This document shows positions 47,894-56,480 of a DNA stretch of 64,000 nt, one piece after another. The DNA comes from Aeromonas eucrenophila. GTDB lineage: Bacteria > Pseudomonadota > Gammaproteobacteria > Enterobacterales > Aeromonadaceae. The notes below the pieces were generated by a model. The model searched no databases. It saw only the letters and a program-made list of their open reading frames with translations, and was not told where the DNA came from. A program made the translations under genes and the position numbers. The number at the start of each line of letters is the position of its first letter. Within the stretch, counting starts at the first letter, position 1. Where the stretch lies: assembly GCF_000819865.1 (NCBI RefSeq), contig NZ_CDDF01000005.1:188520-252519 (forward strand), written 5' to 3'.

Positions 47894-48033
47894 ATTCTCA
47901 GGGCGGGGTGAAAGTCCCCACCGGCGGTATCCCGATCTGACTCGGGGAGCCCGCGAGCGCCCGACCTTGGTCGGGGTCAGCAGATCCGGTGAGATGCCGG
48001 AGCCGACGGTCATAGTCCGGATGAAAGAGGATA
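47894..48033 (+). promoter_or_regulatory. FMN riboswitch (RFN element)
   Basis: The conserved RFN blocks are in order: TCAGGGCGGGGTGAAAGTCC, CACCGGCGGTA, AGCCCGCGAGCG, CAGATCCGGTGAGATGCCGG, then AGCCGACGGTCATAGTCCGG and ATGAAAGAGGATAA. It should bind FMN and repress ribB. An 8-bp pairing AAGGCAGA (48033-48040) with TCTGCCTT (48089-48096) in the following leader may be part of the expression platform. Confidence 0.96.
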
Positions 48034-48140
48034 AGGCAGAGTGTGCCGGTCAGGCCCCTTGGGGCTGGCTGCCGCATGCCCACTTCTGTCTGCCTTCCCA
48101 TGCCCTGATTCTGGTCCTTGTCTTATTTAGGAGTCTTACC

Positions 48141-48794
48141 ATGAATCAGTCTCTACTCAGTGAATTTGGTGATCCCATTGCTCGCGTCGAAGCCGCGCTG
48201 GCCGCATTGCGTGCCGGTCGTGGCGTACTGGTGGCCGACGATGAAGATCGCGAGAACGAAGGTGACCTCATCTTCGCCGCACAAAGCATGACCAACGAAC
48301 AGATGGCCATGATGATCCGCGAGTGCTCCGGCATCGTCTGCCTCTGCCTGACCGATGAACGGGTACGCCAGCTGGAGCTGCCCATGATGGTGGAGGCGAA
48401 CTCCAGCCACTACCAGACCGCGTTCACCGTGACCATAGAAGCGGCGCAAGGAGTGACCACGGGTGTCTCCGCTGCCGATCGCATCACCACCATCAGAGCC
48501 GCCATCGCCGACGGTGCCCAACCATCGGATCTGCACCGTCCTGGCCATGTGTTCCCGCTGCGTGCCCGTACCGGTGGTGTGCTGACCCGACGTGGTCACA
48601 CCGAAGCCACTGTCGATCTGATGCAGTTGGCAGGCTTGAAACCCTTTGGGGTGTTGTGCGAGCTGACCAAGCAAGATGGCTCCATGGCCCGCTTGCCCGA
48701 TCTGGTGGAATTTGGTCGCCAGCATCAGATGCCGGTGCTGACCATCGAAGATCTGGTGCAATACCGTCAATTGTTGGCAGAACGTTCAGCCTGA
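48141..48794 (+). CDS. ribB: 3,4-dihydroxy-2-butanone 4-phosphate synthase
   Basis: The 217-residue protein converts ribulose 5-phosphate to dihydroxybutanone phosphate and formate, for riboflavin synthesis. The signature [15 protein letters not shown] (Mg2+ site, near residues 33-47) and [25 protein letters not shown] (near 134) are present. It is the single-domain RibB form without a GTP cyclohydrolase II half. TTTAGGAGTC precedes the ATG at 48141, so a longer open frame starting at 47967 within the riboswitch is not used. Control is by the FMN riboswitch upstream. Confidence 0.97.
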   Translation: MNQSLLSEFGDPIARVEAALAALRAGRGVLVADDEDRENEGDLIFAAQSMTNEQMAMMIRECSGIVCLCLTDERVRQLELPMMVEANSSHYQTAFTVTIEAAQGVTTGVSAADRITTIRAAIADGAQPSDLHRPGHVFPLRARTGGVLTRRGHTEATVDLMQLAGLKPFGVLCELTKQDGSMARLPDLVEFGRQHQMPVLTIEDLVQYRQLLAERSA

Positions 48795-49017
48795 GCGTCA
48801 TACGAAATTGAAATAAGTACATTTTTTGGTTACGCTTTGCACGAACCTCATCCAGGGCACTCATTTTTGACTTAAGTTTGCACAAAAAGTGTACGTTTAA
48901 AAAAAAATGAGGGTTTTAATGCGTTTATCTGCGATGGGGCCTATCCAAACTCGGATTTATTTGTGCCATAATCACGCCGCTTGCTAAACGTCTGGCGAGT
49001 TAAAGGGAGCTTTAAAA

Positions 49018-49260
49018 ATGAAAAAAATGTTGTTGGTAGGTGTTGTTGGTCTGTCTGCCCTGCTGGGCGGTTGTGCAAACACCAGCGAACTGGAAACTTC
49101 CGTTCAGAATCTGTCTAACAAAGTTGACCAACTGGCTCAAGATGTTAGCGCTGTTCGTGCTGATCAATCCAAGATCGCTGCTGATGTTGCAGAAGCCAAG
49201 CAAGAAGCTATGCGTGCTAACCAGCGCATCGACAACATGGCTACTTCCTACAAGAAGTAA
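49018..49260 (+). CDS. lpp: Major outer membrane (murein) lipoprotein Lpp
   Basis: The 80-residue protein has a lipoprotein signal (GLSALLGGC, lipidated C19). A heptad-repeat helix follows that trimerises, and the C-terminal YKK lysine can be linked to peptidoglycan by L,D-transpeptidases. Codons are those of highly expressed genes (GTT, GGT, GCT). AAAGGGAGC lies before the ATG. A strong terminator follows. An ErfK/YbiS-type transpeptidase, which could perform the linkage, is encoded at 54892. Confidence 0.95.
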   Translation: MKKMLLVGVVGLSALLGGCANTSELETSVQNLSNKVDQLAQDVSAVRADQSKIAADVAEAKQEAMRANQRIDNMATSYKK

Positions 49261-49268
49261 TCCATGCG

Positions 49269-49304
49269 AAAAAATGGCGCATTTTAATGCGCCATTTTTT
49301 TTTG
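49269..49304 (+). terminator. Rho-independent terminator of lpp
   Basis: AAAAAATGGCGCAT, TTTA, ATGCGCCATTTTTTTTT forms a long stem with a long T-run. Confidence 0.95.
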
Positions 49305-49402
49305 CCTGAAATTCGTCATATTCCGCGTTTTGCCATCCTTCGCCTGAACAAGGCAATGCCGATTGCTCGGCATCACCTAGACTTCTTATTTTTCTCTCTC
49401 GA

Positions 49403-50251
49403 TCAATACAGCAGGCTATAGAGCTTGCGACGGTAATTTTGCGCCACCGGATTGGTGCCCATGGTCGTCAGAATATCGAGATAGATCTTCTTGGCATCGC
49501 CAAACGCCATGTCGCGCTTGAGGATGTTGAACAGCAGCGCCAGGGCTTCTTCCTGCCGGCCGACCTGGCTATAGAGCACCGCCAGCTCCTGGGCAAGGGC
49601 ATCATCCCCCGGGTTTACCGCATGACGAGTCTCCAGGGCGCGCAGCTCGGGGCTGTCTGCGGCCTGCAGTGCCAGCGCCAGACGAGAGCTCAGTGCCTGA
49701 TAGTGATCGTCCTGCGCCACCATGGGGATGGTCGCGAGCAGAGTCTGCGCTTCTTCCAGCAGATTCAGATCCAGCGCGGCTTGCACCAGCCACAGGCTGA
49801 TGTCGTGACGATCTGGTGCCAGCTGATGCGCCTTGGTGAGATGGGCGTGGGCGAGATCGGCCTGCTCCTCGGCCAGCGCCTGTTTGGCCTGCTCGAGCAG
49901 CAGCTCTTCTTCCTTGGGGGCGAAGGCGGCGAAGTACTGGCGCAGGGTGGCCTCATCTTGCGGGCCTTCCAGAATGGCCTGCTCGTCCGGCCGGCCCTGA
50001 TGGAACAGCACCAGCGCGGGCAGGGCGCGCAGACCCAGCTGGCTGGCCAGCGGCTGCAACTGGGGATCATTCATGTCGACCCTGGCGAGGGTGACCTCTG
50101 CATTGGCCGGACCGACCAGGGCCTCAACCAACGGGGTCATGCCCTGGCATTCTGGCATCTGGGGCGCATGGAAATAGATGACGACCGGCTTCTTCATAGA
50201 CGCATCGATCAGTTCGGCGTGGAAATTCTGGGGATTGATGTCGACGATCAT
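49403..50251 (-). CDS. cnoX: Chaperedoxin CnoX (YbbN)
   Basis: The 282-residue protein has an N-terminal thioredoxin-like domain (~1-110) without a CXXC pair (only the second Cys of PECQ remains) and a C-terminal TPR region (~118-275), ending in YRRKLYSLLY as in E. coli YbbN. It is a holdase that protects proteins from oxidation and hands them to DnaK and GroEL. The start overlaps the stop of the upstream phosphopantetheinyl transferase by four bases (ATGA), so the two are co-translated. Confidence 0.93.
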   Translation of the reverse strand: MIVDINPQNFHAELIDASMKKPVVIYFHAPQMPECQGMTPLVEALVGPANAEVTLARVDMNDPQLQPLASQLGLRALPALVLFHQGRPDEQAILEGPQDEATLRQYFAAFAPKEEELLLEQAKQALAEEQADLAHAHLTKAHQLAPDRHDISLWLVQAALDLNLLEEAQTLLATIPMVAQDDHYQALSSRLALALQAADSPELRALETRHAVNPGDDALAQELAVLYSQVGRQEEALALLFNILKRDMAFGDAKKIYLDILTTMGTNPVAQNYRRKLYSLLY

Positions 50252-50970
50252 GAGGCTGACTCTCGGAAAATGGTGTGGGTTAACATGGGGCCTAGGGGGG
50301 TGGATTTCAAGCGTCCATCCAGCAGGTAGCCATTGACGTTGCGGGTCGGGGCCGCGAGGCAGAGCCAGCCGCTGCCCAATGGCCAGTCCTGCACCTGATA
50401 GGACTGATCATCGAGCCGATTATCCAGCCGCCATCCCTCTTCGGGAAGGAAACACACCTTGTCTAGCCCGGCGGCAATACCGTTGCCCTGAGCCTTCAGC
50501 ACCGCCTCCTTGCGTGACCAGAGGCGATAAAATGCCGATTCCTGCCCCGCCTCCGGCAATGCCGCCAGCCATTCGTATTCACTCCGTGCATAAAAGCGCT
50601 GGGCCAAGGGCAGTATCTGCCGGCGGCGCAGGCCCATCTCTATGTCGACGCCGAGCGGCCCTTGCTGGCAGAGGGCGAGCGCCAGCCAGTCGCCGCTGTG
50701 ACTGAGATTGAACTGCCAGTGATGGCTGTACAGGACGGGTTTGCCATGAGCATTGATGCAAAACTGCAGTTCATCGGCCGGGCAACCGAGTCGCTCGGCC
50801 AGCAGGCGGCGCAGCAAGACACGGCCGAGCAGGTACTCCCGTTGGCGATGTGGCTGCCGGATCTCCTGCCAATGACGCTGTTCCTCCAAGGAGAGCTCAC
50901 CAGGCAGCGATATCAACTGGTCGGCGTCGATCTGAGCTGGTTTTAACAAATAGAGATCCGCAGAGATCAT
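50248..50970 (-). CDS. 4'-phosphopantetheinyl transferase (Sfp/EntD superfamily)
   Basis: The 240-residue protein moves phosphopantetheine from CoA to a Ser of carrier proteins. The three family motifs are visible: NLSHSGDWLALA (88-99), GVDIE (107-111, with Mg2+ ligands D109 and E111) and WSRKEAVLKAQG (151-162, E155, K159). It is of the Sfp size class, and could serve a fatty acid, siderophore or other peptide synthase. No such cluster is adjacent. It is the first gene of an operon with cnoX. The ATG lacks a strong RBS. Confidence 0.88.
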   Translation of the reverse strand: MISADLYLLKPAQIDADQLISLPGELSLEEQRHWQEIRQPHRQREYLLGRVLLRRLLAERLGCPADELQFCINAHGKPVLYSHHWQFNLSHSGDWLALALCQQGPLGVDIEMGLRRRQILPLAQRFYARSEYEWLAALPEAGQESAFYRLWSRKEAVLKAQGNGIAAGLDKVCFLPEEGWRLDNRLDDQSYQVQDWPLGSGWLCLAAPTRNVNGYLLDGRLKSTPLGPMLTHTIFRESAS

Positions 50971-51233
50971 AATTTTTCACTTAAAAAAGAGGCTGAAGTA
51001 GCGATAAGGATCAGTTTTGGCTGGCCCTCATGGTCACTTTCGGGATTGTATATTGTTTGGGCATGATCACATTAATTATGAAAAATAATGCATTTCCTTG
51101 CAAAAATGTGATGTCGATAGGGATTTTCACTTGCCTCGATAGAATTCTTGGATATAGTCGGGTGCTGTTGCCTTATAAATTGCCCTTCCGGGCCGTATTT
51201 TAACAAGTTTTACTATTTTGCGGGGATAAAGGA

Positions 51234-51734
51234 TTGCGCCACCTGATGCTACTGCTGGTCGCGCTCGGAATGGTGGGTTGTGCCTCGGCACCCCAGACCG
51301 AGGTCGCGAGCAAGATCGAAGTTTCCATGATGGAACCCGTGGTTGAACCGGAAGCTTCGCAGACACCCGATGTGAACGAAATCCTGACCGTATATAAAGA
51401 GTGGCGTGGTGTTCCCTATCGCATGGGAGGCAGCAGTCAGCGCGGTATCGATTGTTCCGCCTTCGCCCGTGAAGTGTTCCGCAATGCGGTCGGCATCGAG
51501 TTGCCCCGCGATACCCGCTCCCAGGTCCATGAGGGCACTCGCGTTGCCAAGCGGGATCTGGTGGAAGGGGATCTGGTCTTCTTCAAGATCAGCAAGCGCC
51601 TGAATCATGTGGGCATCTATGTGGGCAACGGTGAATTCATCCATGCCTCCACCCGAGCCGGGGTGACACGCTCCAAGTTGGACAGCTCCTACTGGCGCGG
51701 CAAGTTCTGGCAGGCACGCCGGATCGACATCTGA
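51234..51734 (+). CDS. NlpC/P60 lipoprotein, endopeptidase
   Basis: The 166-residue protein has a lipoprotein signal (LGMVGC, C16) and a C-terminal NlpC/P60 domain: catalytic Cys in GIDCSAFARE (C74), His in RLNHVGIYVGNG (H125) and a third polar residue near GEFIHAS (H137). It resembles E. coli MepS/NlpC lipoproteins that cleave peptidoglycan peptide cross-links. The start is TTG at 51234 with GGGGA 8 nt upstream; the ATG at 51246 would shorten the signal. No close operon partner. Confidence 0.9.
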   Translation: MRHLMLLLVALGMVGCASAPQTEVASKIEVSMMEPVVEPEASQTPDVNEILTVYKEWRGVPYRMGGSSQRGIDCSAFAREVFRNAVGIELPRDTRSQVHEGTRVAKRDLVEGDLVFFKISKRLNHVGIYVGNGEFIHASTRAGVTRSKLDSSYWRGKFWQARRIDI

Positions 51735-51884
51735 GTCAGGCTGGACAAACGGCTCGCAGTACGGACTGTTTCTCCAACCTCACTTGAACCGGGCTCTGAT
51801 AGCCCGGTTTTTTATGGCCGTCGTTTAGACTTTCCGCCATCAACTCTCTATAGTGTGGCCCCCTTGACCCTCGGCAGGCCCAGT

Positions 51885-52826
51885 ATGAAGACCCAGCACA
51901 AATCCGGATTGCACCCGCGCAATCGCCATCAAGCACCCTACGATTTCGACGCTCTCTGCCAGCGCACGCCCGAGTTGCTGCCTTTCGTGTTCGTCAACGA
52001 GCACGGCACCCGCACACTCGACTTTGCCGATCCGGCCGCCGTCAAGACGCTCAACCGGGCCTTGCTGGCGCTGCACTACGGCATCCAGCATTGGGATCTG
52101 CCGCCGGGCTATCTCTGTCCGCCGATCCCGGGTCGGGTGGACTACTTGCATAGAGTGGCGGATCTGCTGGCCGAGAGCGCGGGGGCTGTGCCCACTGGCA
52201 AGGGCGTGCGGGTGCTGGACATCGGCGTGGGGGCGAACTGCATCTATCCCTTGCTGGGGGCCCGCGAATACGGCTGGCGCTTCGTGGGATCGGACATCGA
52301 TCCCGTCTCGGTCAAGGCGGCCAGCCTGCTGGCGAGCAGCAACGGGTTGGCCAGCCAGATTACCTGCCGTCATCAGACCGATCCCAAGCAGATTTTTCGC
52401 GGCATTGTTGGCCCCAAGGAGCGCTTTGCCCTGACGCTCTGCAACCCGCCGTTCCACGCCTCTCTGGCCGAGGCGAGCAAGGGGACTGAGCGCAAGCTGC
52501 GCAATCTCGGCAAGACGGTCGCCGGGGCACCTGTGCTCAACTTTGGCGGCCAGAAGGCCGAGCTCTGGTGCGAGGGGGGAGAGGCGGCCTTTCTGGCCGC
52601 CATGATAGGCCAGAGCAAGGCGTTCGCCAGCCAGTGCCTCTGGTTCAGCTCCCTGGTGTCGAAGAAGGAGAATCTGCCGGCCGCCAGGAAGGCGCTGGCT
52701 CAGGCGGGGGCGAGCGAGGTGCGGGTCATCGACATGGCGCAGGGCAACAAGGTGAGCCGGATCCTGGCCTGGAGCTTCCTGGATGCGGCGAGCCGGACCG
52801 ACTGGTGGTCCGCCCGGATCGAGTGA
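51885..52826 (+). CDS. rlmF: 23S rRNA (adenine1618-N6)-methyltransferase
   Basis: The 313-residue protein matches E. coli RlmF (YbiN, 308 residues): [14 protein letters not shown] near residue 8, the SAM-binding [21 protein letters not shown] near 107 and the catalytic NPPF in [14 protein letters not shown] near 184, then [15 protein letters not shown]. It methylates A1618 of 23S rRNA. The ATG at 51885 is preferred over the longer in-frame opening at 51855. It has its own terminator. Confidence 0.95.
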   Translation: MKTQHKSGLHPRNRHQAPYDFDALCQRTPELLPFVFVNEHGTRTLDFADPAAVKTLNRALLALHYGIQHWDLPPGYLCPPIPGRVDYLHRVADLLAESAGAVPTGKGVRVLDIGVGANCIYPLLGAREYGWRFVGSDIDPVSVKAASLLASSNGLASQITCRHQTDPKQIFRGIVGPKERFALTLCNPPFHASLAEASKGTERKLRNLGKTVAGAPVLNFGGQKAELWCEGGEAAFLAAMIGQSKAFASQCLWFSSLVSKKENLPAARKALAQAGASEVRVIDMAQGNKVSRILAWSFLDAASRTDWWSARIE

Positions 52827-52834
52827 GTGAAAAT

Positions 52835-52874
52835 GGGAGCCTTGAGGAAAAAATATCCTGAACGGCTCCCTTTT
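52835..52874 (+). terminator. Rho-independent terminator of rlmF
   Basis: GGGAGCC pairs with GGCTCCC, with an inner AGGA/TCCT, and is followed by TTTT. Confidence 0.75.
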
Positions 52875-53078
52875 CACTCCCATCATTTCGGGTGACGTTG
52901 TCGCCACGTTAATCGTTTTTACTGCACGTTCAAGCCTGCTTTCCCCCGCAAGTTAGTGATCACTCTCACCTCCGGTACAGTTGTACGCCGAGATTTTTTT
53001 GCACTTACTGGTGAAACTTTCATAAAATAGGACTGGTTAGACCTCTTTACAGGCATTGAATCGAATAGGGATCGGTAA

Positions 53079-53801
53079 ATGAAAGTTGTCGATTTTCTGA
53101 AACACAAGCGCGAGATACTGGCGCAGCACCCCTTTGAGCTCAAGGATTGGCTCTCTCCGGCGATCCGCGACTACTGGCGTGAGTTTCAGCAAAAAGCGCA
53201 CCTTCACCCGCTGCTGGGTCGGGTGCTCGACCTGCAAGCCGATCAGCAACTGCTGCGACGGCAGGGCGCCGCTCAGGCTCAGGCGGTCAACAGCCAGCCG
53301 TCCCTGACCGAGGAGAACCCGGTCGAGTTGAGCGGGGAGGCGGCCAACCTGTACGCCGAGCTGCAGGCCCGGATCGGGGAAGAGACCCATGTCGGCGAGT
53401 GGCTGCAGGTCAGCCAGCCGCTGATCGACAAGTTCGCGTCCGTCACCGGGGATCACCAGTGGATCCACACCGATCCCGAGCGTGCGGCGGCCGAGTCACC
53501 GTTCAAGACCACCATTGCCCACGGCTTCCTGACCCTGGCCCTGCTGCCTCAGCTGACCGGCTCGGTGGACGAGGCGACGCCGGAGTTTCCCAGTGCCCGC
53601 ATGGTGGTGAACTTCGGTCTGGAGCAGGTGCGTTTCCCGTACCCCATCAAGGTGGACAGCAACATTCGCGCCCGCACCAAACTGTCCAGGGTCACCCCCA
53701 TCAAGGGCGGGCTCGAGTTGCTCAAAGAGATCAAGATAGAGATCGAAGGGATCCGCCGCCCCGGCTGCGTCATCGAGTCTCTCACCCGCATCTATTTCTG
53801 A
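53079..53801 (+). CDS. MaoC-like (R)-specific enoyl-CoA hydratase
   Basis: The 240-residue protein has a hot-dog fold MaoC domain in its C-terminal half. The hydratase motif FASVTGDHQWIHTDPERA carries catalytic D125 and H130, with TTIAHGFLTLAL following. It hydrates or dehydrates an (R)-3-hydroxyacyl-CoA/ACP. An N-terminal ~95-residue helical region (poly-Gln/Ala rich) is extra to simple MaoC proteins and not recognised. The ATG at 53079 lacks a clear RBS. The substrate is uncertain (fatty acid or PHA metabolism). Confidence 0.85.
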   Translation: MKVVDFLKHKREILAQHPFELKDWLSPAIRDYWREFQQKAHLHPLLGRVLDLQADQQLLRRQGAAQAQAVNSQPSLTEENPVELSGEAANLYAELQARIGEETHVGEWLQVSQPLIDKFASVTGDHQWIHTDPERAAAESPFKTTIAHGFLTLALLPQLTGSVDEATPEFPSARMVVNFGLEQVRFPYPIKVDSNIRARTKLSRVTPIKGGLELLKEIKIEIEGIRRPGCVIESLTRIYF

Positions 53802-53830
53802 TCCCCCTCCTCGTTTGACGCGGATAAACA

Positions 53831-53852
53831 CAGGCCCACCTTGGTGGGCCTG
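53831..53852. terminator. Hairpin between convergent MaoC and DUF481 genes
   Basis: CAGGCCCACC pairs with GGTGGGCCTG. T-run is lacking, so the terminator call is weak. Confidence 0.45.
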
Positions 53853-53880
53853 TGTCGTTTCTGGCGTTTGACTGAGAAGA

Positions 53881-54888
53881 CTAGAAGCTGGCCCCCAGGG
53901 TAATGGTGTGGCGCCACTCCTTCTCATCAAGGCTCTCTTTGGGGCCGCCATGTTCGAGCCAGGTATCGTCCCAGCTCAGCTCGCTAGACCAGGAGAGGCG
54001 CAGGTGATCGTTGAAGTAATACCTGAGCCCCAGGCTGCCGTTGATGGACTGGTTGCGGGTCAGGTAAGGGGAGGGCTGGTCGATGAACTTCTCGTAGCTA
54101 CCCTTGCTGAACAGCTCGAACCGCTGCTGCCAGACGGAGACAGGCTGACGGTAGTCCCATCCCAGGCTGAGGTAGGGGTAGTTGATGATGCGTTCGTCGA
54201 ACCAATCCGAGCCGCTCCAGACGTCAGGGGTGAAGTAGGAGCGCTGCAGACCCAGTTGGCTGATCAGCTCCAGCCGCCGCTGCTTGTCGTTCCAGAAGCG
54301 ATAACCTGGCCCCGAGGCATAGCTCAGCTCCAGATAGTTGCTCTCTATCAGGTCGTAGTCGGCATCGATGGAGGAGCGCAGGAACCAGTTCTGATTGAAG
54401 AAGAAGTCCAGCTTGGGGCTGAGCTTGTACTCGTGACTGTCGGTGATGCTGTTCGATGTCTCGTAGATGTACTCCCCATCCAGGGTGTAACGCCAGTCCA
54501 GGTTGGCCAGCTCGGTGGAACCCTTGAGGTTGACGTTGTTGGTCTTCTTGTCGCTCTCCTTCAACTTGATGTTGAGATCCCCAGTCCCGCTCCAGAGCCA
54601 GGCGTTGAGCTCATCCGGGGAGTCCAGCAGGGCGATGCCCGTCTTGGTCAGCGGCTTGGGTTGCTCCTGCTTGTCCAGGCGCCAGCGTTTGATCGCATCA
54701 CGCCTGATGGTCAGGGTCTGGCTATAAGCCGGGGTGATGCTGATCTGCTCGTCCGTGATCTCTTCTATGGTGCCGGTGAGGCGATCGCCGTTTTGCATCC
54801 ACAGGATGTCAGCCCGTACCAGCGGGCTGGCGAGCAGGACGAGCAGGTACCAGGGCCCGCATCGCAACGCGGGCATAGCCGACCCCAT
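53881..54888 (-). CDS. DUF481 outer-membrane protein (YdiY-like)
   Basis: The 335-residue protein has a signal peptide (residues ~8-26, LLVLLASPLVRA), an N-terminal metal- or ligand-like repeat (ILWMQNGDRLTGTIEEI near 29) and a C-terminal beta-barrel of DUF481 type (YdiY/YjbH-like; alternating hydrophobic strands ending in TITLGASF with a C-terminal Phe, an outer-membrane signal). Function is unknown. It begins three bases after the stop of the L,D-transpeptidase gene, so the two form an operon. Confidence 0.82.
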   Translation of the reverse strand: MGSAMPALRCGPWYLLVLLASPLVRADILWMQNGDRLTGTIEEITDEQISITPAYSQTLTIRRDAIKRWRLDKQEQPKPLTKTGIALLDSPDELNAWLWSGTGDLNIKLKESDKKTNNVNLKGSTELANLDWRYTLDGEYIYETSNSITDSHEYKLSPKLDFFFNQNWFLRSSIDADYDLIESNYLELSYASGPGYRFWNDKQRRLELISQLGLQRSYFTPDVWSGSDWFDERIINYPYLSLGWDYRQPVSVWQQRFELFSKGSYEKFIDQPSPYLTRNQSINGSLGLRYYFNDHLRLSWSSELSWDDTWLEHGGPKESLDEKEWRHTITLGASF

Positions 54889-54891
54889 CGG

Positions 54892-55809
54892 TCAGTTGCT
54901 GACGGGCTGGGGCAGCCCGTTCTTGCTGTCGAGCATGGCCGTGACCCGGACGCTGTCGACCTCGGGGGCGGCGATGAATTGCTCAACCTCGGCGGACAGC
55001 ACCAGGGGCGCGCCCTCGGCCAACTCTTCCTCGGTGCGGGACAAGGGGGAATGCACCTCCAGCCAGCGCCGGCCATCGGGTTCCAGCGCCGTCTTGACCG
55101 GTTGGTTGATCACCCGCACCTGAGTGCCGACCGGTACCAGTTTGAACAGGGTCTCGATGTCATCGGGACGCAACCGGATGCAACCCGCACTGACCCGCAA
55201 GCCGACCCCGAAATCCTTGTTGGTGCCGTGGATCAGGTAGTCCTTGTTGCCATAGCCAAGGCGCATGGCGAACTTGCCAAGGGGGTTATCCGGGCCGGGG
55301 GGGACCACGGCGGGCAGGTCGATGCCTTTTTGCTCCAGCCAGGACTTGCGCACCATGGGGCCGGGGACCCAGGTCGGATTCGGATTCTTGGCGATGACGG
55401 TGGTGGTCATCTCCGGGGTCTCGCGGCCGATGTCGCCTATGCCGATGGGCAACACCATCACTTCCTGCTTGCCCTTGGGGAAGTAGTAGAGCCGCAGCTC
55501 GGGCAGATTGATGACGATCCCTTCCCGTGGCACGTCGGGCAGCAGCATCTGGGTCGGCAGGGTCAGCCGGGTACCCGGGGTGGGCAAATAGGGGTCAACC
55601 CCCGGATTTGCCTCGAGCAGCGCCAAAAAGCCAATCTGGGTATGTTTACCCACCAGCTCGAGATGGTCGCCCTCTTGTACAATGTAATCTTCCAGCTCGC
55701 CGATGAGGCGGCTGCCGTCCGGTGGGAGGGGATAGGTGATGGACCAGACCGGCGCGGCCCAGAGGCTGGCAACCACCAGCAGCAGTGAGGCGATACGTGT
55801 ATACAACAT
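54892..55809 (-). CDS. L,D-transpeptidase (YkuD family, ErfK/YbiS type)
   Basis: The 305-residue protein has a signal peptide (~1-23, LLVVASLWAAPVWS), a LysM-like domain (~42-92) and the YkuD catalytic domain (~98-222) with HGTNKDFGVGLRVSAGCIRL: H194 and nucleophile C210. Length and layout are like E. coli LdtA/B/C (ErfK, YbiS, YcfS), which attach Lpp to peptidoglycan; an lpp gene is at 49018. The ATG at 55809 has AGGAAAAGCC upstream. It is co-transcribed with the DUF481 gene. Confidence 0.92.
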   Translation of the reverse strand: MLYTRIASLLLVVASLWAAPVWSITYPLPPDGSRLIGELEDYIVQEGDHLELVGKHTQIGFLALLEANPGVDPYLPTPGTRLTLPTQMLLPDVPREGIVINLPELRLYYFPKGKQEVMVLPIGIGDIGRETPEMTTTVIAKNPNPTWVPGPMVRKSWLEQKGIDLPAVVPPGPDNPLGKFAMRLGYGNKDYLIHGTNKDFGVGLRVSAGCIRLRPDDIETLFKLVPVGTQVRVINQPVKTALEPDGRRWLEVHSPLSRTEEELAEGAPLVLSAEVEQFIAAPEVDSVRVTAMLDSKNGLPQPVSN

Positions 55810-56201
55810 GGCTTTTCCTATCTTTATGCATCGAGGGAAGCGTTTTCCTCCCAAAAAAGAGCTGGGATTGTCAACCAATAGCCCGATGATTACCAGTGTC
55901 GGCCCCTGCTATCCCCGAGCCGGATTTATGCGACGCTTGCGCCCTTTTCACCCTGCAGGCCGCTATTTTCCCGATTTCGTCGGACAAGGGCACAGCCAGG
56001 AGAAAAGTGAGAAGGGGGATAGCGCATCGACAAGTCCCGACACGGCGGCTGGGTCACGCCGGGATGGGGGGCGGATCCGGATGGCGGAACGCCCGTCGGG
56101 CACACTTTGTCATCAGGTGCCGAATTATTAGGCAGTTACCTGATCTGCAACGATATTTACATTGATTTTCCGACTCGGGTTGGGTCAATATGAGGGCCCG
56201 C
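55810..56201. other. Gene-free interval before tRNA-Ser
   Basis: About 390 bp. It must hold the transpeptidase promoter (minus strand) and the tRNA promoter (TTGATT near 56162 with a weak -10 near 56186). No gene is seen. Confidence 0.4.
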
Positions 56202-56291
56202 GGAGAGATGCCGGAGTGGCCGAACGGGATTGACTCGAAATCAATTGTGGTAGCAATACCACCCAGGGTTCGAATCCCTGTCTCTCCGCCA
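56202..56291 (+). tRNA. tRNA-Ser (anticodon CGA)
   Basis: The 7-bp acceptor stem GGAGAGA/TCTCTCC, the long variable arm of a class II tRNA, the anticodon loop CTCGAAA (CGA), the T-loop GGTTCGAATCC and encoded 3' CCA are all present. It decodes UCG. Confidence 0.97.
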
Positions 56292-56480
56292 TTTATACCC
56301 TTCAAGCCCGCGCCAGCCGCGGGCTTGGCATTTCTATCCTATTCCCGCCCATACCTCAGTTCAGCCATAGTCAGCATCTCCCTTCCCTGTTTGGGAAAGA
56401 GATCTGCCCCGTGAAAATACCGGGGCCGATCTGCTGTTGCGGTGAGGGATCCAGGGAACAGGCGCGGCTGAGACACAAAC

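Noticed and set aside
47967..48140. N-terminal extension of RibB through the FMN riboswitch
   Set aside because: RibB begins at 48141 with its own RBS, and the upstream part is the aptamer and leader.
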